DNA of 64,000 nucleotides, taken from assembly GCA_963789885.1 (NCBI GenBank), contig CAWBNB010000040.1, forward strand, positions 81,365 through 145,364. The letters are read 5' to 3'. The translations under genes were made by a program, and so were the position numbers. Source of the stretch: DATEDA01 sp963789885. Its GTDB lineage: Bacteria > Pseudomonadota > Gammaproteobacteria > Burkholderiales > SG8-39. Positions within the stretch are counted from its first letter, which is position 1. The number at the start of each line of letters is the position of its first letter. The notes beneath the pieces are model-generated. The model did not search any database, was not told where the DNA came from, and was given only the letters and a program-made list of their open reading frames with translations. Shown piece after piece: positions 28,218-36,142 of this stretch.

Positions 28218-28372
28218 AGCGCCGAGCGCGATACCTGCAGCTTTGCTCGCCTGGCAAGGCGTCGGCCGCAAGCTACAGCCAGGATTGCAGGCGAGTCATA
28301 AAAGGCAGGCAAATCATCGGTGTTTGCAAGTGCCTTTGTTGAATTCCTTTCACAACGCTATTCGAATCGTCC

Positions 28373-28389
28373 CGTCTTATCGGAGGACA
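28373..28389. promoter_or_regulatory. Isolated activator-site-like element before the MFS gene
   Basis: CGTC-TTATCGGAG-GACA fits the 17-bp motif seen at the sigma-54 promoters. No -24/-12 promoter follows. A perfect palindrome TTGTCC-GCAT-GGACAA at 28404-28419 overlaps the MFS start codon (28412), so the pair could act as an operator. Confidence 0.3.
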
Positions 28390-28411
28390 CCCCCGTTGCT
28401 ATCTTGTCCGC

Positions 28412-29623
28412 ATGGACAACCAACGAACCGCACAACACTCCGTCGCCGCGCTGCTGCCGGTCATGGGCGTGGTTTTCATCGCTTTCCTGGTTATTGGCCT
28501 CGCGATGCCGGTACTGCCGCTGCACGTACACCAGGGCCTCGGACTTGGGACTTTCGTTGTCGGCCTCGTTGCCGGCAGCCAGTTCGCCGCCTCGCTTGTA
28601 TCGCGGGTGTGGGCCGGACGGCATGCTGACACTCGAGGTGCCAAGCACGCGGTCGTGGCCGGCCTCCTCGCGTCAGCCGGAGCCGGCGTCCTATACCTGC
28701 TATCGCTTCGCTTCGTCGGCAATCCGGAGCTCTCCGTAGCGATCTTATTGTTCGGCCGGGCGCTCCTCGGCGCAGGCGAGAGCTTCATCATCACCGGCGC
28801 GCAGACCTGGGGTCTGGCGCTCGTGGGCGCCCGGAACACGGGCAAGGTCCTGGCGTGGATGGGGACGGCGATGTACGCCGCCTTCGCGCTCGGCGCGCCG
28901 ATCGGGACGACTCTGTACGGCGCCTATGGGTTTACCGCCATTGCGCTTGCGACGACGCTGATGCCGCTCGCCACGCTGCTGCTCGCCGCGCCGGTCCGAC
29001 GCGTGGCACCGACAGGGCGTACCCACGCCCCCCTCAGGACGGTGATCGCTGCCGTATGGGTACCCGGGCTCGGCCTCGCGTTCAGCAGCGTCGGCTTCGG
29101 CGCGATGACGGCGTTCGTCTCGCTTCTCTTCGCCGCGCGCGAGTGGACGGTCTGGCCGGCGTTTACCACGTTTGCGGTGGCGTTCATCCTCGCACGCGTC
29201 TTCCTGGGTCATCTCGCAGACAAGGTTGGCGGTGCGCGGGTCGCCCTTGTTTTCGTGCTGATCGAAGCAGCGGGTCAGGCGCTGCTCTGGGCAGCGCCCT
29301 GGTCCGGCCTGGCGTTGGTCGGGGCTGCACTCACCGGCTTCGGGTACTCGCTCGTCTACCCCGGCTTTGGCGTCGAAGCCGTCCGGCGTGCGCCGGCGCA
29401 GAGCCGGGGGCTCGCGATGGGCGCGTACACCGCATTTCTCGACCTGACGCTCGGAATCGCCAGTCCTGCGCTGGGGCTCATCGGCGGCGTTGCGGGAATT
29501 GGATCGGTGTTCCTCGCGAGCGCCGTCGTCGTGTTCTGTGCCGCGGCAGTCGCGCTGCGGCTTCTCCCTGGCTCGACCAGGCGAGGAGGCGGCATTCTTG
29601 ACTTGGTTACGCAGAAACGGTGA
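28412..29623 (+). CDS. MFS transporter
   Basis: A 403-residue major facilitator with twelve predicted hydrophobic segments. The loop 2-3 signature region reads SRVWAGRHADTRGAKHAVVA (G-x3-D-x2-G/R type), and a second-half counterpart is ARVFLGHLADKVGGARVALV. It resembles arabinose-efflux-type or YhhS-like exporters. The start is just downstream of palindromic operator-like sequences. It ends ten bases before a cupin fragment. The transported compound is unknown. Confidence 0.85.
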   Translation: MDNQRTAQHSVAALLPVMGVVFIAFLVIGLAMPVLPLHVHQGLGLGTFVVGLVAGSQFAASLVSRVWAGRHADTRGAKHAVVAGLLASAGAGVLYLLSLRFVGNPELSVAILLFGRALLGAGESFIITGAQTWGLALVGARNTGKVLAWMGTAMYAAFALGAPIGTTLYGAYGFTAIALATTLMPLATLLLAAPVRRVAPTGRTHAPLRTVIAAVWVPGLGLAFSSVGFGAMTAFVSLLFAAREWTVWPAFTTFAVAFILARVFLGHLADKVGGARVALVFVLIEAAGQALLWAAPWSGLALVGAALTGFGYSLVYPGFGVEAVRRAPAQSRGLAMGAYTAFLDLTLGIASPALGLIGGVAGIGSVFLASAVVVFCAAAVALRLLPGSTRRGGGILDLVTQKR

Positions 29624-29633
29624 CACGATCGGG

Positions 29634-29720
29634 ATGACCCACATCGCGATTCAGGAAGCACTCGACGGCAAGAACGTCGACTGGATGGAGCTTGTCACTG
29701 ACGAGCAGTACGGCAAATGA
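29634..29720 (+). pseudogene. C-terminal fragment of a cupin
   Basis: The 28-residue frame MTHIAIQEALDGKNVDWMEL continues VTDEQYGK and stops. It is nearly identical in pattern to the last residues of the complete cupin at 30710-31117 (MTHIAIKEELNGKVVDWMET). Nothing in front of it encodes the rest of a cupin barrel, because the MFS gene ends only ten bases upstream. It is therefore a truncated gene copy. Confidence 0.65.
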
Positions 29721-29824
29721 AGCAGGCCTCCGCGATGAGCAAGCCGCCAGGCATAAACGGCATGCTCCTCGCGCGCGTGGCGGGTACCCTGATGACCGCT
29801 TTGTTCGGACGAATGGAAATCAAC

Positions 29825-30607
29825 ATGAAAGCTCTTGTCGCGACCGTGGCCTCGTTCTTGCTCATCGCCGGATCGACAGGTCACGCCCAGACAACTCGTA
29901 CAGGAGGTAAGCCAATGTTCTCGCCCGAAGACATCCGGACAGTCGCTCCCGCCCTCGAGAAGTACGCCCAGGGCCGCCTCCTCGGCGAGGTATGGAAACG
30001 GCCCGGGCTCTCCCCGCGCGACCGGAGCATCGTCACGTTGGCCGTCCTCATCGCCCGCAACCAGACCGTCGAGATGCCGTACTACCTGAACCTGGCCCTC
30101 GACAACGGTGTCAAGCCGGCCGAGATCTCCGAGATGATCACGCATCTCGCGTTCTACTCGGGATGGGGGAACGCGATGTCGGCGGTCGCTGTTGCGAAGG
30201 ACGTGTTCTCCCAGCGCGGGATCAAAGCAGAGGAGCTCCCTGCCGCGTCACCGAAGCCTCTTGCACTCAACGAGGCGGCCGAGGCGCAACGCCTCGCGCG
30301 GAACGAACAGCTCTACGGTGCCGTGGCGCCCGGAGTGCTTCAGTACACGACGGACGTCCTGTTCCGCGACCTGTGGCTGCGTCCGGACCTTGCACCCCGG
30401 GATCGCAGTCTGGTGACCGTCAGCGCCTTGGTGGCGTCGGGTCAGGTCGCGCAGATGCCCTACCACCTCAACCGGGCGATGGATAGCGGCCTGACGCAGG
30501 CGCAAGCCTCCGAGGTGTTCACTCAGCTCGCGTTCTATGCGGGTTGGCCGAACGTCTTCTCGGCACTGCCTGTCGCAAAGGATGTCTTCGAGAAACGTCC
30601 CAAGTGA
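29825..30607 (+). CDS. Exported protein with two carboxymuconolactone decarboxylase-like domains
   Basis: From the ATG at 29825 the 260-residue product has a signal peptide (MKALVATVASFLLIAGSTGHA). Two CMD repeats follow: GEVWKRPGLSPRDRSIVTLA ... LAFYSGWGNAMSA and FRDLWLRPDLAPRDRSLVTV ... LAFYAGWPNVFSA. Each is about 100 residues, so the protein is an internal duplication, unusual in being periplasmic. No CxxC is present. Earlier in-frame ATGs (from 29717) would bury the signal peptide. It lies between a cupin fragment and a complete cupin. Confidence 0.8.
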   Translation: MKALVATVASFLLIAGSTGHAQTTRTGGKPMFSPEDIRTVAPALEKYAQGRLLGEVWKRPGLSPRDRSIVTLAVLIARNQTVEMPYYLNLALDNGVKPAEISEMITHLAFYSGWGNAMSAVAVAKDVFSQRGIKAEELPAASPKPLALNEAAEAQRLARNEQLYGAVAPGVLQYTTDVLFRDLWLRPDLAPRDRSLVTVSALVASGQVAQMPYHLNRAMDSGLTQAQASEVFTQLAFYAGWPNVFSALPVAKDVFEKRPK

Positions 30608-30709
30608 GATGCAGGTCCTGTAGCGAACCCGCCGGGCGCAGCGTACTGACTCCTTGAGATCGGGAATCAGCAGCCAGCCCTCCCCGACAACCGAAAGAGC
30701 ATTCTGCAA

Positions 30710-31117
30710 ATGGAACTGAAACGAAACGGTTCAACGCCCTCCGCCCGCGGGCCGGCCGAGTATTTCACCGGCACGGTCCGCATCGACCAGCTCTTCAGGG
30801 CACTTGGACCGGCAAGGGCGAGCGGCTCGTACGTCACGTTCGAGCCATGCGCGCGCAGCAACTGGCACACGCATCCGCTCGGTCAGACGCTCATCGTCAC
30901 CTCCGGCTGCGGCTTGGTGCAGGGCTGGGGCGGCCCGATCAGGGTGATTCGCCCCGGCGATGTAGTCTCGTGTCCCCCGGGCGAAAAGCACTGGCACGGC
31001 GCATCGCCCACCACGGCCATGACGCATATCGCCATCAAGGAGGAGCTCAACGGCAAGGTGGTCGACTGGATGGAGACGGTGACCGACGAACAGTACAGCG
31101 CCCGGCCCCAGGAATGA
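30710..31117 (+). CDS. Cupin domain-containing protein
   Basis: The 135-residue protein is a single cupin barrel. Motif 1 reads FEPCARSNWHTHPLGQTLIV with the two metal histidines in HTH, and motif 2 is IRPGDVVSCPPGEKHWHG. No signal peptide is seen, unlike the fragment that starts at 31129. Cupins of this kind are often found next to CMD proteins and SDRs. Its enzymatic role is unknown. Confidence 0.85.
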   Translation: MELKRNGSTPSARGPAEYFTGTVRIDQLFRALGPARASGSYVTFEPCARSNWHTHPLGQTLIVTSGCGLVQGWGGPIRVIRPGDVVSCPPGEKHWHGASPTTAMTHIAIKEELNGKVVDWMETVTDEQYSARPQE

Positions 31118-31128
31118 AGGAGAAAGGA

Positions 31129-31326
31129 ATGAAGACCGCGACACTGCTTGCATCGCTTTGCCTGGTTGCCCCGACCGGCGTTGGGCTCGCGGCGGACAAA
31201 TCCGCCGGATTGCAGACCGTCTCAGTGGCGGGCTCCCAGCCTTCCCTCAAAGGCCCGGCCCTGGGCCGGGGGTGGAGAGCGTCTCCGCCGTGCGCTCGAC
31301 GTGGACCGCGGCTACACATCCATTGA
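31129..31326 (+). pseudogene. N-terminal fragment of an exported cupin
   Basis: After AAAGGA the frame reads MKTATLLASLCLVAPTGVGL, a signal peptide, then GLQTVSVAGSQPSLKGPA. The last part matches the start of the complete cupin (NGSTPSARGPA), after which a cupin should continue with a metal-binding barrel. Instead the sequence runs into CCCGGCC-CTG-GGCCGGG (31254-31270), a perfect hairpin, and an unrelated tail ending at 31326. The gene is truncated at that junction. The missing C-terminal part resembles the fragment at 29634-29720. Confidence 0.6.
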
Positions 31327-31336
31327 GACAAGAAAC

Positions 31337-32011
31337 GTGGCACGAGTCTTCGTGATCGGCGCAACCGGCGGCGTCGACTCGCGCACCGCTGCGCAGCTCG
31401 TCGAGCGCGGCGACCATGTGCCCGGCTTGCACCGGCGCACCGGACAATCGCGGGCGCTGCGCGAGCGCGGCATAGAGCCCGTCGCTGGCGATCTGACATC
31501 GATTTCTGCCGATGAACTTGCCGGCCGCGTTCGCAGCGCCGACACGATCGTGTTTGCCGCTGGCGCACCCGACTCCGGCACCGCGGCCGCCGATGCGGTG
31601 GACGGACACGGCGTTGTGGTCGCGACCGCGGCCGCAGTGCGTGCAGGCGTCTGGCGGTTTATTCACATCTCCGCCTTCCCGGATGCATGGCGCGACCGGC
31701 GCATGCCGGCCGATTTCGAGCATTACATGAAGGTCAAGCGTGAGGCCGACGTTCATATCGCGTCCACGGACCTCGACTGGGCGATCGTCCGCCCCGGCAC
31801 GCTGACGGACGAGCCCGCTACGGGGCGGGTGCGGCTCGGTCTCGCGATTCCCTACGGCGAAGTGCCGCGGGACGACGTGGCCGGCGTACTCGCTGAGTTG
31901 GTGCACGCGCCGGAAGTGCGGCACCTCATTCTCGAGCTCACATGCGGCGAGACCCCAATCCGCGAGGCCCTTTCCCGTACCGTGCGTGAAACACAAGGAG
32001 ACCTACCGTGA
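31337..32011 (+). CDS. NAD(P)-binding atypical SDR protein, copy B
   Basis: The 224-residue paralogue of the protein at 27549-28217 starts at GTG 31337 (VARVFVIGATGGVDSRTAAQ). Most landmarks are conserved: ISAFPDAWRDRRMPADFEHY, DLDWAIVRPGTLTDEPATGR and AIPYGEVPRDDVAGVL. The third glycine of the nucleotide loop is aspartate here (GGVD against GGVG), which may weaken or change cofactor binding. Its TGA overlaps the GTG start of the alcohol dehydrogenase, so the two are translationally coupled. Confidence 0.8.
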   Translation: MARVFVIGATGGVDSRTAAQLVERGDHVPGLHRRTGQSRALRERGIEPVAGDLTSISADELAGRVRSADTIVFAAGAPDSGTAAADAVDGHGVVVATAAAVRAGVWRFIHISAFPDAWRDRRMPADFEHYMKVKREADVHIASTDLDWAIVRPGTLTDEPATGRVRLGLAIPYGEVPRDDVAGVLAELVHAPEVRHLILELTCGETPIREALSRTVRETQGDLP

Positions 32012-33031
32012 AAGGAGCTGTTCTCTACGGCCCACGCGACATCCGTTTCGTCGAGCGCGAGGACCCAAAGATCGTCGAGCCGACGGACGTCATCATCCGC
32101 ATGTCGGCAACTTGCGTGTGCGGGTCCGACCTGTGGCCCTACCGCGGCGTCGATTCGTCCTCCCAACCGACCCCAATGGGCCACGAATACTGCGGCATCG
32201 TTGAGGAGGTCGGCAGCGCGGTGAGGAAACTCCGACGCGGCCAGTTCGTCGTCGGATCGTTCTTCGCGTCCGACAACACCTGCGCCATATGCAGTGCCGG
32301 GTACCAGAGCCGGTGCGTCCACGCCCAGTACGTTGGCGCGGGCGGCGCGCAGGCACCGTTCCTTCGCGTCCCGCTCGCCGACGGTACCTTGGTCGCTACG
32401 CCCGAAGTTCCATCCGACGACCTGATCCCGGGCCTGCTCGCGACCTCTGATGTTCTGGGCACCGGCTGGTTCGGTGCCGACGCGGCCGCGGTGGGGCCGG
32501 GCAAGACGGTCGCGGTTGTCGGCGACGGCGCGGTCGGCCTGTGCGCGCTGCTCGCGGCGAAGCAGACTCGGCGCCGAGCGCATCATCGCCATGAGCCGGC
32601 ATGAGCCGCGGCAGAAGCTCGCGTGGGAGTTCGGTGCGACCGACATCGTTATCGAGCGTGGCGACGAGGGCGTGGCGAAGATCAAGGAGCTCACCGGCGG
32701 GCTCGGCGCGCATTCGGTCATCGAGGCGGTCGGCACGCAGGAATCGATGATGCAGGCGATCCGCTGTACCCGCCCCGGCGGGCACGTCGGCTTCGTGGGC
32801 GTCGCGCACGGCGTGCAGCTCCCCGGTGAGGAGCTCTTCTACGCCGAGGTCCACCTGCACGGCGGCCCCGCACCGGTGCGCCGCTTCCTGCCCAAGCTGA
32901 TCGACCTCGTGTGGAATCGAAAGATCGACCCCGGTAAGGTCTTCGACCTGACCCTGCCGCTCGACCAGGTCGCGGAGGGCTACCGCGCGATGGACGAACG
33001 CCGCGCGATCAAGGCGCTGCTACGCCCGTAA
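32008..33031 (+). CDS. Zinc-dependent alcohol dehydrogenase family protein, one frameshift
   Basis: The restored protein has 340 residues. Catalytic zinc ligands appear in CVCGSDLWPYRG and MGHEYCGIVEEVG; the structural zinc lobe NTCAICSAGYQSRC shows three of the usual four cysteines. The NAD loop is VAVVGDGAVGL. The frame breaks near 32565-32575, where AAGCAGACTCGG should read AAGCAGCTCGG to give AAKQLGAERIIAMSRHEPRQ. It starts at a GTG overlapping the SDR stop. The substrate alcohol is not known. Confidence 0.83.
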
Positions 33032-33075
33032 GGCGCCTCGGTTACGGCACTCATCATCGAATGGGAGAATCGCAA

Positions 33076-33591
33076 GTGAAGTTTCTGTCCGCGGCAGCAG
33101 CATCGCTTGTCGCACTGCTCTCGCCCCTTGCATTGGGTATGGCGCTCGCCCAGACCGCACACGACGTGGGCGAAGGCGCAGCAGGTCCCCGAGCGAAACC
33201 GTCGACAGAACCGTCGAGCCAGGGGACGAACACCATGAGGATCCGTCTGACGGTCAATGGAAAAGCGATCCCCGCAACCTTGATCGACAACGCTACATCC
33301 AGGGATTTTCTATCCCTGGTGCCGCTGACGCTGACGCTCGAAGACTACGCCGCGACCGAAAAGATCGGCTATCTGCCAAGAAAACTGTCTACGGCAGGGG
33401 CGCCTGCGGGCAGCGATCCTTCCGTCGGTGACATCAGCTACTACGCTCCATGGGGGAATCTGGCGATCTTCTACAAGGATTTCGGTTATTCGAGAGGCCT
33501 CATTCACTTGGGCCGGATCGAGTCGGACATCGAGGCGCACAGCGTGCCCGGCAGCCCGCTAAAGGCGACGATCGAGCGGGTCGAGAAATAG
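33076..33591 (+). CDS. Exported cyclophilin-like fold protein
   Basis: With the GTG at 33076, preceded by GGGAGA, the product has 171 residues and a signal peptide (VKFLSAAAASLVALLSPLAL...ALAQ). The mature part MRIRLTVNGKAIPATLIDNA, FLSLVPLTLTLEDYAATEKI and SYYAPWGNLAIFYKDFGYS fits the bacterial cyclophilin-like domain family (PF18050). An ATG at 33061 in the same frame is less likely. The function of this family is unclear; it follows the alcohol dehydrogenase by 44 bases. Confidence 0.75.
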   Translation: MKFLSAAAASLVALLSPLALGMALAQTAHDVGEGAAGPRAKPSTEPSSQGTNTMRIRLTVNGKAIPATLIDNATSRDFLSLVPLTLTLEDYAATEKIGYLPRKLSTAGAPAGSDPSVGDISYYAPWGNLAIFYKDFGYSRGLIHLGRIESDIEAHSVPGSPLKATIERVEK

Positions 33592-33605
33592 GGAGGACGC
33601 CCTTT

Positions 33606-33986
33606 ATGACATGGTCGAAAGACGAGCTGCGGAAGATCGCCGAGACGGATGACCTGCACATCTCGCCGTTCCGAAAGGACGGGGCAACGTACGGCACCCC
33701 GACGTGGATCTGGTCCGTTGCGGTCGGCGACGCCCTCTACGTGCGCGCCTACAACGGACGGGACTCCCGTTGGTACCAGGCTGCGATGCGGCAGAAGGCC
33801 GGGCGGATCACCGCCGCCGGCATGACGAAGGAAGTCTCTTTCGAGCCAGTCGACGGGCCGATCAACGAGCGCATCGATGACGCCTACCGGGCGAAGTACC
33901 CGCGCAGTCCGTATCTCGGCTCGATGATCAGCGCACGCGCCCGCGCCGCGACGGTCAAGGTCGCGCCGCGCACGGCCGATCGTTGA
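33606..33986 (+). CDS. DUF2255 family protein
   Basis: The 126-residue protein starts MTWSKDELRKIAETDDLHIS and contains TWIWSVAVGDALYVRAYNGR and SRWYQAAMRQKAGRI, the pattern of DUF2255, a flavin-reductase-like split-barrel family of unknown role. GGGAGG lies upstream of the ATG. It is the last of the co-directional series that starts near 27.3 kb and is 14 bases from the cyclophilin-like gene. Confidence 0.8.
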   Translation: MTWSKDELRKIAETDDLHISPFRKDGATYGTPTWIWSVAVGDALYVRAYNGRDSRWYQAAMRQKAGRITAAGMTKEVSFEPVDGPINERIDDAYRAKYPRSPYLGSMISARARAATVKVAPRTADR

Positions 33987-34164
33987 TTATCAGGAACGCC
34001 CATCAGGCTGTTCCTAGCCTCCGCGTTGGCGGTGAATCTACTAGCGGCACGACGGCCAGGAGATTCCGGCGTCCGGACTCATCGCTATCGGCAAGTTCGA
34101 TTCGGGTGTGGAAGCCCTTATTGTGCCCAGCTCCGTGAAGGTCACGATCCAGCGTGACCAGTAG

Positions 34165-35052
34165 TCAGGCGAGACGGAGCGTATCGATGAGTGCCGCGAG
34201 CGCGGCGGGTTGCTGTCGCCGAGTCGGGTAGTAGAGAAAGAAACCGGGGTACGGTTCGCACCAGTCATCCAGCACGCGCACGAATGCCCCGCTCGCGAGA
34301 TGCGCCGCCGCGTGTTCCTCCGACATGAACGCCAGACCGACGCCGTCGACCGCGGCACGGATCACGAGCTCCAGGTCATCGACGATCAGCGGCCCGTTCA
34401 CTGCAACCATGAGGGACTGTTTGCCCTTGTCGAACTCCCACCGGTAGACGCCGGCCGATCCGTGCCGGAAGTTGATGCACCGGTGGTTCGTCAGGTCATG
34501 CGGCGATTCCGGCTTCGGATGCGACGCGAAATAGTCGGGCGAGCCCACGATGACCGGCCGCTGGTCCCGGGACACGCGAACCGCGATCATGTTCTGCTGG
34601 ATGAACTCGCCGAAATCGATGCCTGCGTCGAAGCCCGCGGCAACGAGGTCGACGCGGTTGTCGTCGGTCGTCACGTCGAGCACGACGTCCGGATACTGTC
34701 GCGCAAACTGTCCGAGCTTCGGTGCGAGCACCGTCGCCGCCGCAAGCCGCGGCACCAGTAGACGCACGCGTCCGGCGGGCTGATCGCGAAGCGTGGAGAT
34801 CTGGTCTAGAGCTCCGCGAATATCGCCAAGCGCGGGGCGAAGACGGGCGATCAGCTGTTCTCCGGCATCGGTTGGCACGACGCTCCGGGTCGTCCGGGCG
34901 AGCAGGCGCACGCCAAGCTGCTCTTCGAGCCTCCGGATCGCGTGGCTCAGCGAAGAGGTGGAAACGTCCAGCCGCTTCGCCGCCTGCGTAAAGCTCCGGT
35001 TCTCCGCCACGACCAGGAACGCGGATAAGAGACTGAGCTCGTCGCGCACCAT
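34165..35052 (-). CDS. LysR family transcriptional regulator
   Basis: The 295-residue regulator begins MVRDELSLLSAFLVVAENRS with the winged helix FTQAAKRLDVSTSSLSHAIR (the recognition helix) and RRLEEQLGVRLLARTTRSV. The effector domain includes VLDVTTDDNRVDLVAAGFDA and GVGLAFMSEEHAAAHLASG. It resembles the DsdC/CrgA-like group that controls oxidoreductases. It lies 17 bases downstream of the hydrolase gene and so may be co-transcribed with it. The regulated target is uncertain. Confidence 0.88.
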   Translation of the reverse strand: MVRDELSLLSAFLVVAENRSFTQAAKRLDVSTSSLSHAIRRLEEQLGVRLLARTTRSVVPTDAGEQLIARLRPALGDIRGALDQISTLRDQPAGRVRLLVPRLAAATVLAPKLGQFARQYPDVVLDVTTDDNRVDLVAAGFDAGIDFGEFIQQNMIAVRVSRDQRPVIVGSPDYFASHPKPESPHDLTNHRCINFRHGSAGVYRWEFDKGKQSLMVAVNGPLIVDDLELVIRAAVDGVGLAFMSEEHAAAHLASGAFVRVLDDWCEPYPGFFLYYPTRRQQPAALAALIDTLRLA

Positions 35053-35069
35053 GTTAATAGTTAGAACGG

Positions 35070-35870
35070 CTAACTGGAAGGTCGAATGGCGCGGAGGAAC
35101 GAAATGAGCGATCCCTTCGCCGCCTCGAGCTGATCCGTGAAGAGCATGTGGCTGGCGCGGGGGACGATCGTGACCGCCGCGCCGGTTATCGCTCGGCCGA
35201 GGACACCGGCGTTGTGTACGGGAACGAGCTGGTCGCCATCGCCATGCAGAACGAGCGTGGGGGTCACGATCCTTGGGAGACGGTGATAGGCACCCCAAAA
35301 CATCAGGCCGTGCAACTGCGCCAGGTAGCCGCGCCGCGTCGGGTGCGTGGCGAGCCGGACAGCCATGTCCTCCGCTATTCGCTCGGGCGGCGTTCCAGGG
35401 TCGTAACTGTAGGGAACGAGGGCCATGGCGCTTTGCTCTCTATCCATGTCCGCGCGCCGGAACAGTTCGATGGCGATGTGCGGGGCGGCGAGCTGGGCCT
35501 CCCGGCCGCCACAGTGCGTGGCGACGAGCACGAGCGAACGTACTCGCTGCGGGTAGGCCAGCGCGAACTCCTGCGCGATCATCCCGCCCATCGAGTACCC
35601 GAGTATGTGGGCGGACTGCTCCCCGGCCGCGTCCAGCACCGCGGCCACATCGCGGGCCATCTGGAGTGGGGAGTACGGTCCTGGCGGAACGTCGCTCTCG
35701 CCCGCACCCCGGTTGTCAAGGACGATCGTCCGAAAGTGCTGCTCGAGGTGCGGGCGCAGGCGGAACCACAGCTTTGACGAGTACCCGAGTCCCATGATGA
35801 GCACGAGCGGCTCGCCGCGGCCTTGAGCCTCCCAGTAGATTCGGGTCCCGTCGCTGTCTGCGTAAGCCAA
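35070..35870 (-). CDS. Alpha/beta hydrolase
   Basis: A 266-residue alpha/beta-fold hydrolase with oxyanion strand LVLIMGLGYSSKLW, nucleophile elbow GYSMGG, acid region LHGDGDQLVP and catalytic histidine in RASHMLF. I prefer the TTG at 35870 (product MAYADSDGTRIYWE) because GGGAAGGA precedes it at good distance and homologues usually start there. The frame is open to an ATG at 35927, giving a basic, low-quality extension. It precedes the LysR gene. Confidence 0.82.
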   Translation of the reverse strand: MAYADSDGTRIYWEAQGRGEPLVLIMGLGYSSKLWFRLRPHLEQHFRTIVLDNRGAGESDVPPGPYSPLQMARDVAAVLDAAGEQSAHILGYSMGGMIAQEFALAYPQRVRSLVLVATHCGGREAQLAAPHIAIELFRRADMDREQSAMALVPYSYDPGTPPERIAEDMAVRLATHPTRRGYLAQLHGLMFWGAYHRLPRIVTPTLVLHGDGDQLVPVHNAGVLGRAITGAAVTIVPRASHMLFTDQLEAAKGSLISFLRAIRPSS

Positions 35871-36142
35871 AGGCAGTCCTTCCCGTCGATGAACTCTACG
35901 AGCGTTGCGGCGCGCATTAGATCTCAATCCCGCCGCTTGTCAAGCACGCGAGCGCTCGAGACAAGCAACCGCTCTACGCTCACCTCGAAAAGCACGATCC
36001 AGTGCAGATCAGATCGGCGTTTCCGCGACCATCATGGCGTTCACGAAGGCGCGCGCTGTGGGTTGACTGATGAGTGATCGGAAAGCCTGACGGGACTCCG
36101 TTGCTGGCCGTCGTCGTCCAGGTTCCATACAAGGGACCGGCG

